Below, piece by piece: positions 11,925 to 25,543 of a stretch of 64,000 nucleotides of DNA. The translations under genes were made by a program, and so were the position numbers. Source of the DNA: Xestospongia muta (Eukaryota > Porifera > Demospongiae > Haplosclerida > Petrosiidae); contig OY848925.1 in NCBI GenBank assembly GCA_963693285.1, positions 3,822,932 through 3,886,931 on the forward strand, in the 5' to 3' direction. The number at the start of each line of letters is the position of its first letter. The first letter of the stretch is position 1. The notes beneath the pieces are model-generated. The model worked only from the letters and a program-made list of their open reading frames with translations, did no database searches and was not told the DNA's origin.

Positions 11925-14900
11925 TATTATAATAATTTTTAAATCAAAATCACACATGATAATAAACTAGCTTTGTCAATATCTATCAAGTTTTAATCAT
12001 ATTGTTTATGTTACTAAGAAGATATCTTTAGTAGAAACCAAACGTTTTGGCTGTCTGTTGGCTTGCCTTGTCAGTCAGTGGTATAATAAAAATGCACATT
12101 CAATCTTTCAGAAAGAAAAAATATAGGTATAAATAATTGCAAAGTAGGTTGCATAAAATATATAACATGATCAGATAAATGTTAGACAATGTAACAGAAC
12201 AAAATAGCAATAATTTTACAAAACTAAAAAGTTGATACATGCAGTCGTATTGTATATTTATAAACTTATAGAGTTGGAAAAAATGAACTTTTTAAAAGTT
12301 AGAAAGGATTTTAGTTTCAATACCAAGTGAAAAAAAACATTTGTACATCCATGTACCTTAGTGGACTTTTACAGTAGATACAAGAGATAATGGTAATGAG
12401 GGTAAGGTTTTTTCAAGGTTTAGGGAGTGTTGTTTGTACAATAATGTGGCAGAATTTTATATAACTATACTAATATTACAAAATTACAATACAAAATATT
12501 GTGGTGCTTTGCAATTTTATGTACATTATTTAGATAAAATGAATATCTTAATGTTCATAACTTACTCTTATTAGCAAACCTGTGATAGATGTGAGTGATT
12601 ATTATATGATATGATATCATAGGTAGAGAAGACTTTACATTATTAGGCATACGTCCAATCACATTATAACACCTATCACACATTATGAATATAAAACACT
12701 TCATCCGAATGCATGAAGTATCTTATATTATAAGTCATGCTGAATGAACCACTGTAGCTAAATGACCCTATATACATACTCCAACTTGAGCATAGGACCA
12801 AGTTTAGGCCTAATTATAGTTCAACACATTCTGCTCACCTGTATGTCTCTACAACTGCTGTTAGTTCCATGCTACTAGGAGAGGATGAATTGTGCCAGAT
12901 AATGATAGATTCAACCACTTAGTTAGTCCTAGTAGTATTCTTATAATACTAGGGTACACTAGATACCATCACATAGGCGTTGGGTACACAATTTAGAGGG
13001 CAGCCAAAGTAGAAATTTTTGAACAGATATAACCAATTCTGAAGTTGTAGTTAATCATGCTGGAAAAGTGTCAATTCTTATGGGTGTTAAGTTCTGAGAG
13101 TGTTTTCTTAGTACATCAGAGAGAAACATTAGTTGCTGGATGGCTTTAGTATAAAAGAAGTAATAAATCAAGATATCAAGCACTAATTAGTTGGTATTTT
13201 CTGTGACAGTATTCACATTTCCTGTTAGAAATAATTTAGGATATTTGCCACGGTAAAGATAGGAAGAATCCTTATCAAGCATAAGTTATGACAAAATTAA
13301 TGATGCCAGTGTTGGACAGTTTTTTGATATCTATAGAAGGCAAGAAATGTTTATATCATTTCCATCAACAACATAGAATGGACCTGGTAAGTCATTTGTT
13401 TCAATAGAACAGGAAATTGAGGGAACTGACTTCGAGATATATGTCTTCTGTTAGTATGATGCCACAAGGCACTTAGCTATAGGTTGGATTTATCGAAAGT
13501 CTTGCAAAAAATTTGGCAAGGATCATCATTAAATACATATAGATACGCCAGATCCAGACTCAGACTTAAATACATTTTGAGTCGTGTGTATTATATATTC
13601 ATCTTTTATCATCCAATAAGAAACATTTGACTCAACACTTAAAAGTAATTTACCAAAACCCTATTTGTAGGAGCTAGCTTAAGATTTCATGTCAGATTTG
13701 ATTTCATTAAACAGTCATAACATCTTGCTATTAGCTTTTAGATGAATTCCACTTCGCCACAAAATCATGTACGTTCGGATTATTGTTTTCATACTATGAC
13801 CTTTATAACCATTCACGTTGGATTGTCAGTAATGAGTCATGTTGAGATGCTAAATGATAGCATCCTGTCAGCAATCATTACATAATAACGACAGAATTCA
13901 AATTAGATTTCTAAAATCTATCAACCTATTCAACAAAAGTTAGTTAAATTTGCTTTGTTGTTGAGTCTGACTGTCATTTGATTATTTTGATTCCTGAAAA
14001 TAATTCAATTATCTACAGAAAGCAAGCAAAACTAAAAATTTGTATATACAATACTTCACTCTGCCTCCTCAAACTCAGACAGCACTGTAGGTCTAATTCC
14101 AATTTCCTGTGTTTGAAAATACTATTGTATGGATAGCAGACAACTAAATTGCATTTTTCTAATCTGATGAGCTAACTAACAATTAATGTTTCCATTTTAT
14201 CAAGCATTGCTAGCTTTAATGATGCATCTTTTGCTAAATAAAAGCTGAAACACTTTCACAGATTAGAGACAAGGCAACAAACAATATGACACTAAAGTAT
14301 AGTACTTATTTTAGTAACTGAGGAATAAGTTCCTAAAACAACAGTGAGAAAATAACTAACCATAATATAAAATGTATTGTTACATTACATACCAACACTC
14401 ACAAAGCTAAAACATAATCTCAATGTCTTCATGTAATCATTTACTTTCTTCAAAGAGCTTCTAGGGTTAACAGTAGCTACATTTTGTTGTCTTGTAAGTG
14501 GCATCTTTATTTCATTTGTCATTTGTTAGTTGATTGCCATCTAGCTCAAAATTCATTCTGAGTATTCCATTACAACGTGATATAATGAATCAATGGCCGA
14601 ACGTTGAGAGTAATGTTGTTAGGATTGAGTTATATAGAAGAAAGAGGTAAAGTGTCATTTAATGTGTAAGTATAAGAAAGTGCTTTATTGTATTGGATCT
14701 CTAACTGGTACCATTTATTACTAATAACAATAATATTTACAATTTCTAATGTCTTCTTAAGTATTAAAATTCTTGTAACCACTGCATGCATTCAAAGTAT
14801 CAAGTACTGGTAACTTAGCTTACAAATTATCAAGTCACACAAAATGTATTTCCAAGTACAATTATTGTTGATTGGAAACAATCATAACAATTTCTAATGC

Positions 14901-15412
14901 TAAATGTAATAATTTTTTGAAGTAATAAATTTGTGGCATATAGTTGGATTACTCTAGACTTTAAAATTTATTCATATGAATTACTGTATACATATTATAA
15001 TTGATCTTTGAACATTCCAATATAATAAAGTGAATTTTACTTATTTATGCATGCTATATCATGTAAACTATACTTGCAGCTATATATATGGTTAGTTATT
15101 GTCTCAACACTTTAGCTCAGTGTGGCATAAATTTCAATAGAAAGAAAACATTTTTTTACCTTACTACCTTATAGGACATAATTATATAGTGCAGTTTTGT
15201 TTTTCCAGATTTATGTTAAATATAGACAATTGACATGTACATACTTAAAAGTAAATATATAACAAAATGTCTTATATAAATATAACAAAATATAACAAAA
15301 TAATGTCTTATCGAAAACACATTGCAGTAATTATTTGTCAGCAATAGTACTTATAGTAAGGCCACCATCAGCAAATGTGGCAGTGATAGCAGAAGATGAA
15401 TTCACTGGTGCT
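11925..15412. other. Non-coding part of duplication copy A
   Basis: No gene recognised. The sequence is AT-rich and paralogous to 46985-50227. 12960-13530 is unique to this copy and has no recognisable coding content. Confidence 0.5.
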
Positions 15413-18400
15413 TTAACAGATTTTCCTGTTTTCTGCTTTCCATTTTAACACAAAGTTAAGTATAGTTAAAGGCACTAACCCCAACAGAATATATGCAATG
15501 GCATTGACATAAGGATTATAGTACTGTTCAAACTCAGCTCTGTTACATTTTCCACTAACATAACCTAATGCTTCACATTTAAAATAATCTGTTAATGCAG
15601 AAACTTGTTTGTTTGTATTTGCTGTGTTGTAGCTAACGTTGACTAAAGTGAAGACACCAAAAACAATAATTGTACAAAATACTAAAATGATTTTCTTTTC
15701 TCCTGTACTTAAATGAGTCTTGCGATCATTCTTCTTACTTGTGTAGAGAGAGTACTACATTATAAAATTCCTAATAGTAGTATATTTAGATAGTAAGCTT
15801 ACCCTGTGAATTGTCCAGACGACCACTATCAATAAACACACTCCAGTAGCTAAAATAATATCAATGATAACAGAAGTATAAAACCACATATCTGAGTTGC
15901 TATTACAAAGTGCTGGTGGAAATCTGCTCAAATTATACTTGTATGTTTCAACAACAAGTGACACAATAACAGGAGGTAATGGCAATACCAAAGCTAATGA
16001 TTAAGACATATGCAATTATCCACGCATTATCATATATTTACCTAAAATGGTCATTATAGTAAACACACATTTCATCATTCCACGTTTTTCTATACGATTT
16101 GCATTGAAAGGAAATGTCACTTTAAAGAACAGGATTCCCACATGAAAAACCCACCAAAACATCATGTTTAAAGTACAGTAATTAAATAAAGTACCTATAA
16201 ATATAATAATAGTGGCTAGTACATAAACTGTAAAGATAAATTACCGGATAGTGTACAAAATGCTGTTGGGGTATTTAGACTGTCAAGAAGACTTACTGAA
16301 CTGCAAAGAAAATAATTCCTTCCTATTATCACAATCAGTAACAATATAGCTGTATAAAGGTAATAAATAGAATTAGAAATACATAAATCTTCTGTATAAC
16401 TTACCAATGATACTGATATCAATTGTGACAAATACCATAAGAATGGATGGATATGTCAGCCTTTATATAGTAGAAATAACATTATTGTCAGAGTAATTAA
16501 ATGAAATATCACTAACATAGTTTTATAATCCTTAATTGATAATCCTATTATCAGTATACAAACCAACAAACCAAAAACAGATGCAAATATTTCTGCTGAG
16601 ATCAGAACTTGAGTTCCTACATGACTGCTTTGCTCAAATTTGTCACATCTAGGTTGACATGTCAAGTTAATTTCAATGAAGTCCTCACGACAAGTTTTAG
16701 TGAAGTTAGACATATTTTGAGCTTTCTGAACGTGGGTGTAGTTGTAGCTTTGAGCTATGGAGAATAAAATGAAATAGGTTATATTGGATCATTCTTATTT
16801 AAATACCATATGATAAGTCCTGACAGTTTGGTAAGCTCTCCTCAAAGCCATAATTAATAGCCAGATTCCATAATGAAGCACATATACCAGTACTAATGTC
16901 AATACAGTCTTCTCTTGATGCTGTATATATGTCTTTATTACGACAGTCATAAAGTGGGAAGTAATATTGACAGAGAAATGGAATAGCAACTTGTTGACAA
17001 TCTTTTTGTTGTACTAAAAGTGAAAGTAAGTCAATGAAATTATATCTAATATAGATAATAAATATTGAAAAATGCACTATGGGGTTTCTCATATATCATA
17101 TGACCTTTATCATGATAATTATATCTAACACTGTTGTCATTATGTTAACATGTTCACATTACCTAATTTGATTACATATTTGTTGTGTATCTATATACAA
17201 ACATCGGCTTAAAATAAAAGATTAGCTATCTCTTTCACTTCTCACAGGTTAGAGATAATAGTTTTCCCAAATGTATAACATTCTAGTTGTTTACTGTTGT
17301 ATGTACTTTCAGTATTATTAAAATCACTAACCTAAAAATGTATTGACCATGATCAAGTTCTTTTCTTTTTGAAGCTGAGTTTGTTTAGATTGATTGATGT
17401 AAAGATGTCCATCTCCAACAGTACAGATATCCCATTTTGTGAGAAAATCCCTACATATTGTACCAATATATACATCATAGTTATAACAGCCTGGAGATGT
17501 TGTGTTGACTTGACCCCAGGCAACAGGGAGATAAGTACAGTTTGATGTACTGTTTGTATTGTTAGAACTGTGACTTCTCAACAGATCATTGTTATTCGTA
17601 GTCTATGAAGTGATAAAACTAAATATAATTCTGACATGAATGCCATGTTTTAATTTATAATCAATTGACCAATTATCCAATTACAAATTACATATTGTGC
17701 TATTTTTCATGAATATTATTTTAAAATGGTAGATTGATCATTAATCTAAGAAACTCATGATCATTTACATTGAATGTAATAGGACAGGATGGCATGCTAC
17801 AAAGGGTTAACATTATTCTGCTGTCATTGTTAAAAATGCTGATAGAAAGTCATGTAGTTTTCAATTGTCAGAGCATCGAAGATAGGTTCAATAGTTATTA
17901 TTTCTCTTGTGTATATACTGGCCGTGGGTTGTCAATATGTACAATGGTAGCTTTATTGTACCATTATGTGTGTAAAGCATTTTACTATAGAATTATAATG
18001 AGACATTCTTACATACTATATACATGACCTAGTATCATTTGTTTAAGTACACAAATTATACATTTCCTTAGAATTAGTAATCAAAACAATGTACATTGTA
18101 ATTGTTTTTTGAATAAATACTTTTAATGTATTTATTGGGGATGCATGCAAAATAAGTGAATTTGAATAAGTTAAAACCACCATTCTATTTTAATTGTGAT
18201 GTGTGCAGTAATTCCTATACCTGTAGTTATTATATATCCAATACACAAAAAAATAAATTATTAAACAACATAAACCTTACATAAACTCAATCATTAGCTG
18301 CAAATCATTACTTTAACTTCTTTGACATCGCTATCTACACACACATCATTGAATGTCCTTATTTTTTATTAATTATGGATAATGTTTATGGATTGTTATT

Positions 18401-19409
18401 TTAATACTACAGTTTTGTCAATGGCCAATGGAGATCAAATTTGTATAATTTACTTATAATATAAATGTAAAGGCATGCTATATAAGAGTGACAATTATAG
18501 ACGCTTTGAAAGTAAGAAATAGGGAAACAAGACTTTAAATTTATTGACCATACATGTGTATTATACAGACATGTGAGTCCAAGTTTAATAGATATAGTAC
18601 AAATACCAGTAACCACATATAGGATGCAATAGACCACATCTCTATTAGGTAATAGTCTAAGTGTTACATCAAAACAATAATTAGCAAAAAGCGTTTGGAC
18701 ACCAAAGTTAGTTGTATGTGTTTTATAAAATTGTGACCGTCCACATAGAAAGGGACCTAGTCATGCAAATTTACTTATTGAGAAAATGCAATTTTAGTGA
18801 TATATCGATCCACCCACGCGAAACGCGGTTATGACTTGTAGTGCCTCAAAAGACCTACATGAACGAAGCGTTTACAGCCCTAGCAACCTTCGTTTGCTTA
18901 CTATTTTGCTTTTTTGATGTCCAACAAGCTGTATACAGACCTATAACGCAATATGACAGTTCACATTTAACATTTAAAAATATTTTCATATACAAATTAG
19001 TAACTTCACTTAATTTGTCTTTTTAATTTGACTAAAATTAAAAACTATAAATACATGAACTGTTACATTTGATGACTCTACTGTTTATTTGTCATACTAA
19101 ACCTAAAAATAAATATATGAAAATATATACATATACAATTATATATTTTAATAACTTTCTTAAAGTGCTCAAACATATAAATTCGCTTTAATATGTACTC
19201 ACTGTACAATTCATATATTAAGTAACTTTCTATGAATAAAGATGTCAACTTACAAAAACAAAATGGAATACAATAGGTAAAGAAAAGAGAGACACTACAA
19301 TGCACAGAACAATAATCAGAACGGTAATTTCTATTATAGACTTTCGTGATCTACAGCATGATAATAATCTTTTCCGTGAGCAGGGTTGGCCATTCGCCTC
19401 AACTTCCAT
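15413..19409 (-). CDS. Class F (Frizzled-like) receptor C
   Basis: Nine exons: 19254..19409, 17332..17602, 16807..17013, 16517..16754, 16405..16460, 16245..16349, 16042..16194, 15803..15993, 15413..15754. They sum to 1,719 nt (572 residues) with every junction in phase. Exon 1 gives a cytoplasmic basic stretch plus a signal-anchor helix. The ectodomain has ten CRD cysteines (spread over exons 2-3) and three more in the linker (CQPRCDKFEQ). TM1-TM7 follow, with FWWVFH in TM3 and LPLPPVIVSLVVE in TM4. After TM7 the sequence is NFVLKWKAENRKIC then stop. Compared with receptor D, 44 nt are deleted just after TM7, which shifts the frame and removes about 42 tail residues. No KTxxxW is present. Dishevelled coupling by the classical motif is therefore not supported. 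Confidence 0.87.
17603..19253 (-). other. Receptor C intron 1
   Basis: A 1.65-kb intron between the signal-anchor exon and the CRD. The short open frames inside it (for example 18407-18637) are not supported by splice signals. The same intron in receptor D is about 1.4 kb; 18700-18950 of copy A is the main part missing there. Confidence 0.7.
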
Positions 19410-19899
19410 AATCGACTATTCTAAAATTAACGTTTACTTCTTTTTGCTTTAAGTTGTGATTTTTGTCGTAATCAAAACTTGTCACCCACGCCTAACGTCA
19501 ATGAATATCATGGACTCAATGTTGATTAGGTGTTTGAGGACAATAAGTCAATAATTGAGTTAGAGCCTCCTCTTTACTTCTGATGCAGCAAAGAGGAGTA
19601 TCAATCTTGAATGCGTCACATTTAATGTAGCCACCAAAAGAAAGCAGGGAGTGATGAAAAGTTAACGCAAGGTGCAAGTATTAGTTGCAGTGACGTACTA
19701 GGGAGGGGCTCTAGGTGGGCTGTGCCCACCCGTCATTTTTCAAGATTGAAAAATATGAATATTATTAGAATTGAATAATTAGTTTATTCAGAGGTGTGAA
19801 CTGTATTCTACATGCATGATGCATGTCAGTATACGTTTGCTAAGATGGCTTTCTAAAGAAAGAAATAATTTTTCAATTACTTCTGTTCCAAACCTGAGT

Positions 19900-20470
19900 A
19901 TGAAGCCAAGAAAATATGTTGTGATGATCAAACTGAAGCTCTAAGCACGAGTATGTGTATTACCATTGCAAGTACTAGTAGTGATAATGAACTTGAATTG
20001 AGTGATGATAATACTGGGTTCTCACAAACTCCTGTCACATCACTGATTATGGTTACCTCCACCCACTCCTCTGCTTCAAGTTCCACAGCATTGCCAAGTG
20101 ATATCACACTAACATCTGACTCTTTCCCAACTCAACCTGCAAATATATCATTTCCAGCAACAGTCATGGGAAGCAAGAAAAGATCCTTTAATCCCAAGAA
20201 ATACAGGCAATATAGCTGCTTAAATATTCTATTGAAAAGGATGCAGCTTTCTGTTTTCATGTAGGTTTTTTGGTTCAGCTAGTGTTTGTTGGAGTAGACT
20301 TGAACCAACCTATACATCAATTGGATTTTGGAATTGGAAGCATGCTACTGGTATAATAGGTGTTTGGTCAAGTACAACAATTCTGTCTCACACAGAGAAA
20401 GTATGCTGATTTGGCATCAATCAGCGATTAACTCTTCACAAAGAAAGTCAATACCAAAATGACTGCATGG
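19900..20470 (+). pseudogene. hAT-type transposase relic, N-terminal TTF zinc-finger part
   Basis: A Ser/Thr-rich leader is followed by the block that opens the TTF-type domain of hAT/ZMYM-like proteins (SFNPKKYRQYS). After a frameshift come YSIEKDAAFCFH, then SIGFWNWKHATG and a Ser-His-Arg-Glu block, all typical of that domain. Frameshifts and stops interrupt it, so it is a dead element. Only the last few dozen bases (from 'gattaactcttcacaaagaa') are shared with duplication copy B. Confidence 0.65.
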
Positions 20471-20929
20471 ATAGTTCTCGTGCTAAACCCTAAACCTTTG
20501 GAATAAGGAATTCCTTGTGTTGTACAAGTAGCCACTATTTGTAGGTTTTGCTGTTATAATAATTATGTTATCTTAGTAATTATGGTTATGTCGTCTATAT
20601 TTCTATCTCTATAATATATATTTGCTTCCTTTGTTCCAATTAATATTTATTATTTCATAGCCTTTTCAAAATGTAGTGATTTAAAATTGAATTTGGTTAT
20701 AAGCAAAAGGAGATGACTATAATTGATATAATATTATAATTAAATACACCACTAATCAGTGGCGTAGTTAGAAGTCAAGTGTTGGGTAGACCCAGTGTAT
20801 TTAACAATAATGATTATGATTATATAGATAAAATGTTATTTCAATATCAGATAGCTTTATGTGGCTACTGATACAACAGAAATCCAAAAATGATTGATCA
20901 TGATAAGATTATTCTTCTGTTGCCATCTT

Positions 20930-21860
20930 TAGCAATAAATGACTTTATAAATATGACTGTAATCAGGCGTTTTAGTAATGTCCTTTTCAATAGAAAGAAT
21001 GGCAATATGATTTAGTCTATGTTCTGCCATTGATGACCTGAGGTAGGTTTTTATCCCCTTCAAAGCGGAAAATGATCTTTCGCAGAAACAGTAGTGACGA
21101 TTATTGTAAGCTATATTTGTTGTATTTTAACGACATTTGGAAACGCAGCCTTAAGTTTTGAGAGCTCTTCTAGAGCTTCACTATAGAGTTGTATGTCTTT
21201 TCATCTTTTTCCGATATTTGCAGGGTCTTCTTTGCAGTGCATTAAGTTACAAGAACATTGATTTATTATTTATTTACTGATTTATCAATAGTAATAGTTT
21301 TGTTGGTTCCAAGAAAGATTCAGAACAAAGGTTAGAATAATTTCTCATAATTTCCAGTGCTTCATCAGAGAATCTTCTACTAAGCTCATTCAACAGTACA
21401 TCTAAAACAGGAAAGTAAAAAGACATCTTTAGCTGTTCACCACTGTTGTAAGCAGCATCGGAACAAAAATTAATGCTTGGAGTATCATGAAAAACTTTAT
21501 TGTCATCAAATCTTCTAGGAAGATTTCTGGTTCACTTTGGTCTCTGTTCAACATCATTAATTTTGTATACATTGGCTACATATTCCTTGCATATTGTTTA
21601 TCTTAGCCCACTCTGAATCTGACCTAAAATCCTTCAAAGTTTCCTCTGTTAGCTGATTCACTGGATTCATTGTGCCCATACATAGCTATTTCCTGATGAC
21701 AGCATAAGGATAAAACATCAATGAGTCCATGCATACATATAATGGTGATTTTTCTGGATAAGTTCAGCTTTAGTCTTACAAAAGTTTACTTTGCCAATAG
21801 TTTGCATGTTTAAAGATGTTGCTGGATAATTAAGAGTACTCTTCATTTTATTTTATTAGG
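20930..21860 (-). pseudogene. hAT-type transposase relic, C-terminal part (copy A)
   Basis: On the minus strand the hAT dimerisation-region signature is readable: CERSFSALK-like residues followed by IKTYLRSSMAEHRLNHIAIL near 21080-20960. Upstream of it are FYFPVLDVLLNELSRRFSDE-type sequences near 21430-21360. Stops and frameshifts abound. The strand is opposite to the TTF head at 19900-20470, so the two pieces are not one intact element. Confidence 0.65.
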
Positions 21861-22042
21861 CATTGTTGCATTTGTACACACCATTGAGGGCATGTTTTGA
21901 AAGGTAATATTCTCATCTCAAAAAAAATTCTGACAAAACTATAATATAGAATTACAGTGTAGTAGTCAACATTAGGTAATGTAGTATATTATCGAATTAA
22001 ATTGTATATTACGTTTGGTTTCTTGAATATTTATATACATAG

Positions 22043-22379
22043 ATCTCCTTATTTATTGATACCAAACAGTGAATTAATGGAAATTTTACAAAGTGGTCAG
22101 AGACTAGAGAAACCAGATAACTGTTCAGAAGATGTGTAAGTTGTATAGTTTAATGTAAAGTTTATTTATATCTATATATTAAACAGTTATGAAATCATGC
22201 TGGAATGCTGGTTGGCAGATCCACATAGCAGACCAACATTCATGTTACTATGAGCAAAATTTGTCAATCTTATTTCTTCTCAACAAGATCACACACCCTA
22301 CATTGATATGAACATTGACTCTAGCAAACTGTATTACACCAGTCTCATCAGTTCAGAAGTTGAAGAAGAGAAAGGATGA
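22043..22379 (+). pseudogene. Receptor tyrosine kinase, C-lobe end and tail
   Basis: Exons 22043..22135 and 22187..22379. They encode PNSELMEILQSGQRLEKP, NCSEDV, YEIMLECWLADPHSRPTF, the end of a tyrosine kinase C-lobe (subdomains X-XI). A short tail containing two candidate tyrosine sites (TPYIDM, LYYTSL) follows and ends at TGA 22377-22379. An in-frame TGA at 22251-22253, just after RPTF, would remove the tail. The strand and content fit the N-lobe exons at 10872-11455, and the catalytic-loop exons between them are missing. This is the severed 3' end of that gene. Confidence 0.75.
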
Positions 22380-24000
22380 AGATTTGATGCAAATAAAAAA
22401 TCAACAGAATTCTTTTTGATACTGTAAATTTTTTAAAGTTGCCAGTAATTAATACTAATAGTAAAATAGATTAAACCAGTCATTAAGTATTTGTTGAAAT
22501 ATGAAGTGATTCTTAATGATTTACAGTCATTAACAAAAAAACTTAAATAAAAGTGAATGAAAATACTTTTGTATGTTTTTGCAGTTAACAATTTATTTTA
22601 CAGTACTCACTGTTGTTGCTATGTACTACATTAAATATGTGAAAAATAAGTCAAACGATTGTCTCAGCTTCATCAGCAAAGCCATTCAGTATGGCTATGT
22701 CACATCCATTTTCATTTAATACTATATATTTGTAGTGTTTACTATAAAACAATGTCAGCATAAAATTTAAAGTTAATATTTAGCTCTCTTATCATAGAAA
22801 TAAACTGAGGTTGTAATTGTAGTTGCTATTTCACAGCTAGAATTCTTGGAACTTTGAGCTAAGTTTACAAAATGTATAAATTAGCTTTCCAGTATGAATT
22901 GAAGAGCAATTTTAATATTGAGAATTGTAGTACTGCAAAACATGAGATATAAGAATATCTCATAATGATTTGCTTTGCTTTAAATTATGTATCATAGATG
23001 GTAGGCAGCATTCTTTTATCTCTATATCTTTGGTTCATTTAGATTGTTAATTTTTGAATGATACAATGTAATTAGGTATTTGCAAATGAATTGAGTCTTG
23101 AACAGATTTCTGAATTATCTGAATTTCAATGGATCATTATTCATTTTTTTAATCCATAGGTCACCTACCTGTAGAAATAAAAAAATATTTGGTCTTGTAG
23201 TGACTTAGCTGTATGTCAAGTTGAGCAACTATGAACAATAATCATATACTTTATCATTAATATATTTTCATAGATTAGTCAAATAAATTTAAAATGCTTT
23301 AAAATAGTTTAAAATAGTTTGAAGGACAAATGTCTTTGTCAATAACAAAAGGGGTGATATCATAAACGACATAATTGCTTGTGATGGGATGTAATAAAGT
23401 TGCATTAGACAGTTGAGGCAAGTGTTAGGTACAGATTCTAAAAGACATAGAAAAAAGTGAGAACTTGAGAGATGACATTTTGGGTATGTAATGATCATAT
23501 TTGACCAAACATAAAACATGAATACTGGTGAAAAACCAAACTTCGACCTTACCAACAAAGTCTTCAAGTTTAGGTATGTCTTTAAAGTTAAAGTCCTTAC
23601 CAACGATTTTGAAGACTATGTTGCTAAGAAGAGTTTTTCAAATACAAATTAAATATTTGGGTCTGATTGTGGTGGCTAGATTGTATTCTAAAGCAGAATG
23701 AATTGATTTCAAAATTTATATCTCTACTAGCAAGAACTATGATTTAGGATTTGGAGATCTCAAAGAAGGCTTAGTCTAAACAAAATATAGTATTCTACAA
23801 ATGGACTTTGTTGGTAACAAGCGTTTTTTCAATAAAAAAACCAACCTTCGTTGGATATAGTAGAATTGTTGGAAATAGTTTTGAGAGTTGACATTCTGGG
23901 AAGTATCATATTTCTCAAGTATAACTTGTGATCTTGTGTTTCAATATAATCTTGTACAAATTATCTTTGAATCAACTAATATTAGAACATAAGAAATGTG
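22380..24000. other. No gene recognised
   Basis: AT-rich sequence. The longest open frame (23289-23603, minus) has no domain or splice context I recognise, and the opposite strand shows scattered short frames only. It may be old transposon sequence related to the next entry. Confidence 0.4.
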
Positions 24001-25400
24001 TTGGACTATCTTATGAATATGGGCAGACATATCTTGATATATGTCTGTCATTTATTCTAATCATAATCTTAGCTCAGATCTCTCTTCTGATCATAAATTC
24101 ATTATGTTATTGTTGTTACTTCTGTGTATTGTCAAAGAAAGAAGTCTCACTGTATTTCTAATTTCTCCAAAGGAAATCATGAATATGCTGTTAACAATTT
24201 TCTGCTGGACACTAACTTTGATTTCTTTTCTGACTACTCCTTAGATAATCCTGTATCCATATTAATGGTTTTAAATTTTTTATTCCTATATGTTTAAGTT
24301 AAAATCATACCAAACTACTGTTCTCTGTCATAAACTGAACTGTATTCATACATGAAACATATTGCCAAACTGTCTCCCACTCTTCATCTGATTGATAAAC
24401 TAGTAGACATGGGGCTACAGCTGTAATGCTTAATGCTGGATACCAAATATCAATATGAAGATAACCTAACTTTGCTATCTGCCAACTGCCAATAACATGA
24501 CTCAAATTTTTCATTATGTCCACTCTATCTCAAAATTCCACATTATGCTCATATAAAAGATCCATCTAATTTCTCATTTAGAGAAAAAGTGAACTAAATA
24601 AAGTTGACACTTTAGCTGAGTTGATCATTCAGTATCATCAAACCTATATACTCTCTCAATTTATCTGTGATAATCCATCTGCCTCAATGCTATAGTTGCA
24701 GGAGACAAAATTAATATTAATAAAGACGTAGTATATAAAGTTCTGTGTTCACTTGATTTCTTTAAAGCAATTGGTGTTGACGAAATTGGTACTATACTGC
24801 TCAATGAGTGCACTAAATTACTTTGCATTACTATTACTCAAATGTTTCAAAATACCTATTATCAACGACTATTCCACCAGAATAAAAAATCATTTAAAAC
24901 TTCCTATTTTAAAAAGTGGTAAAGAATCTAATACCTCTAAACTATCCCTCTATTATGCTCTATGTCTAAGGTTTTTGAAAAGTTAATGTCTAGAATTTAA
25001 GGTTTAGTGCTTCGGCTTTAAAGATATCATTTTTGAGGATGCAATTTCATTGAGGGTTCTATATTCCCATTTGGACTGGCCTCTCCTCTTTCAAATATAT
25101 AAAATGAACTATCTATTTCTTGCAACGACCTTCCCAACGTTTTATTTCAATCAAGTTGTTAGCATTTAGAATTTATCTCTTAGTTAGATAAGCATCTGTT
25201 TCTTTTTCTCAAGACCTTTTATGGAACCATTTTAATCAATATTACTCAAATCCTTGTACTTGGTAGTTTACTTGCCCATATCTATCAGTTCATCTAATGA
25301 TCTCAATTATGTAGATATACTAGATCACCTGGTGATGTATGAGAGTCTGATGATCAGATTTATTGCTTATATTGCTAAGACATTTTTGTAATCATTTTTG
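24000..25400 (+). mobile_element. Non-LTR retrotransposon relic
   Basis: Degenerate plus-strand remnants in the right order: an endonuclease end (LSSDHKF near 24070-24110), then a reverse-transcriptase N-terminal block (VLCSLDFFKAIGVDEI, then LLNECTKLLCITITQMF at about 24740-24850), then LPILKSGKES and a block equivalent to RPISLL..SKVFEKL (about 24900-24985). Several frameshifts and stops interrupt it, so it is non-functional. Confidence 0.6.
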
Positions 25401-25460
25401 GTGTACACACTGTTAATAACAGGAGTACTTCATACACTAGTTGTTTTTAGTATATAACCC

Positions 25461-25466
25461 TTTATT
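25461..25466 (-). promoter_or_regulatory. Candidate poly(A) signal after the CARD exon
   Basis: AATAAA on the minus strand, 78 nt past the stop at 25544. This is a good position for the 3' end of the ZU5-CARD (or fused) transcript, although AATAAA is common by chance in such AT-rich DNA. Confidence 0.45.
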
Positions 25467-25543
25467 ATCAACAATAATCAAGTAATCAACTACAAAAAGG
25501 ACTAAGTAATAAATAAAAGCACATAAATGTTTTAACTGAGTTG

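Larger units (their letters stand above)
11925..21855. repeat. Segmental duplication, copy A
   Basis: About 10 kb collinear and in the same orientation with 46985-57022. It carries receptor C, its long first intron, promoter and 5' flank, and hAT relics. Start of match: 'aaatcaaaatcacacatgat'. End of match: 'aagagtactcttcattttat'. Copy-specific differences: 12960-13530 is absent from copy B, and 19560-20420 (hAT head) is replaced in copy B. Identity is very high across receptor exons and introns, so the event is fairly recent. Confidence 0.85.
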
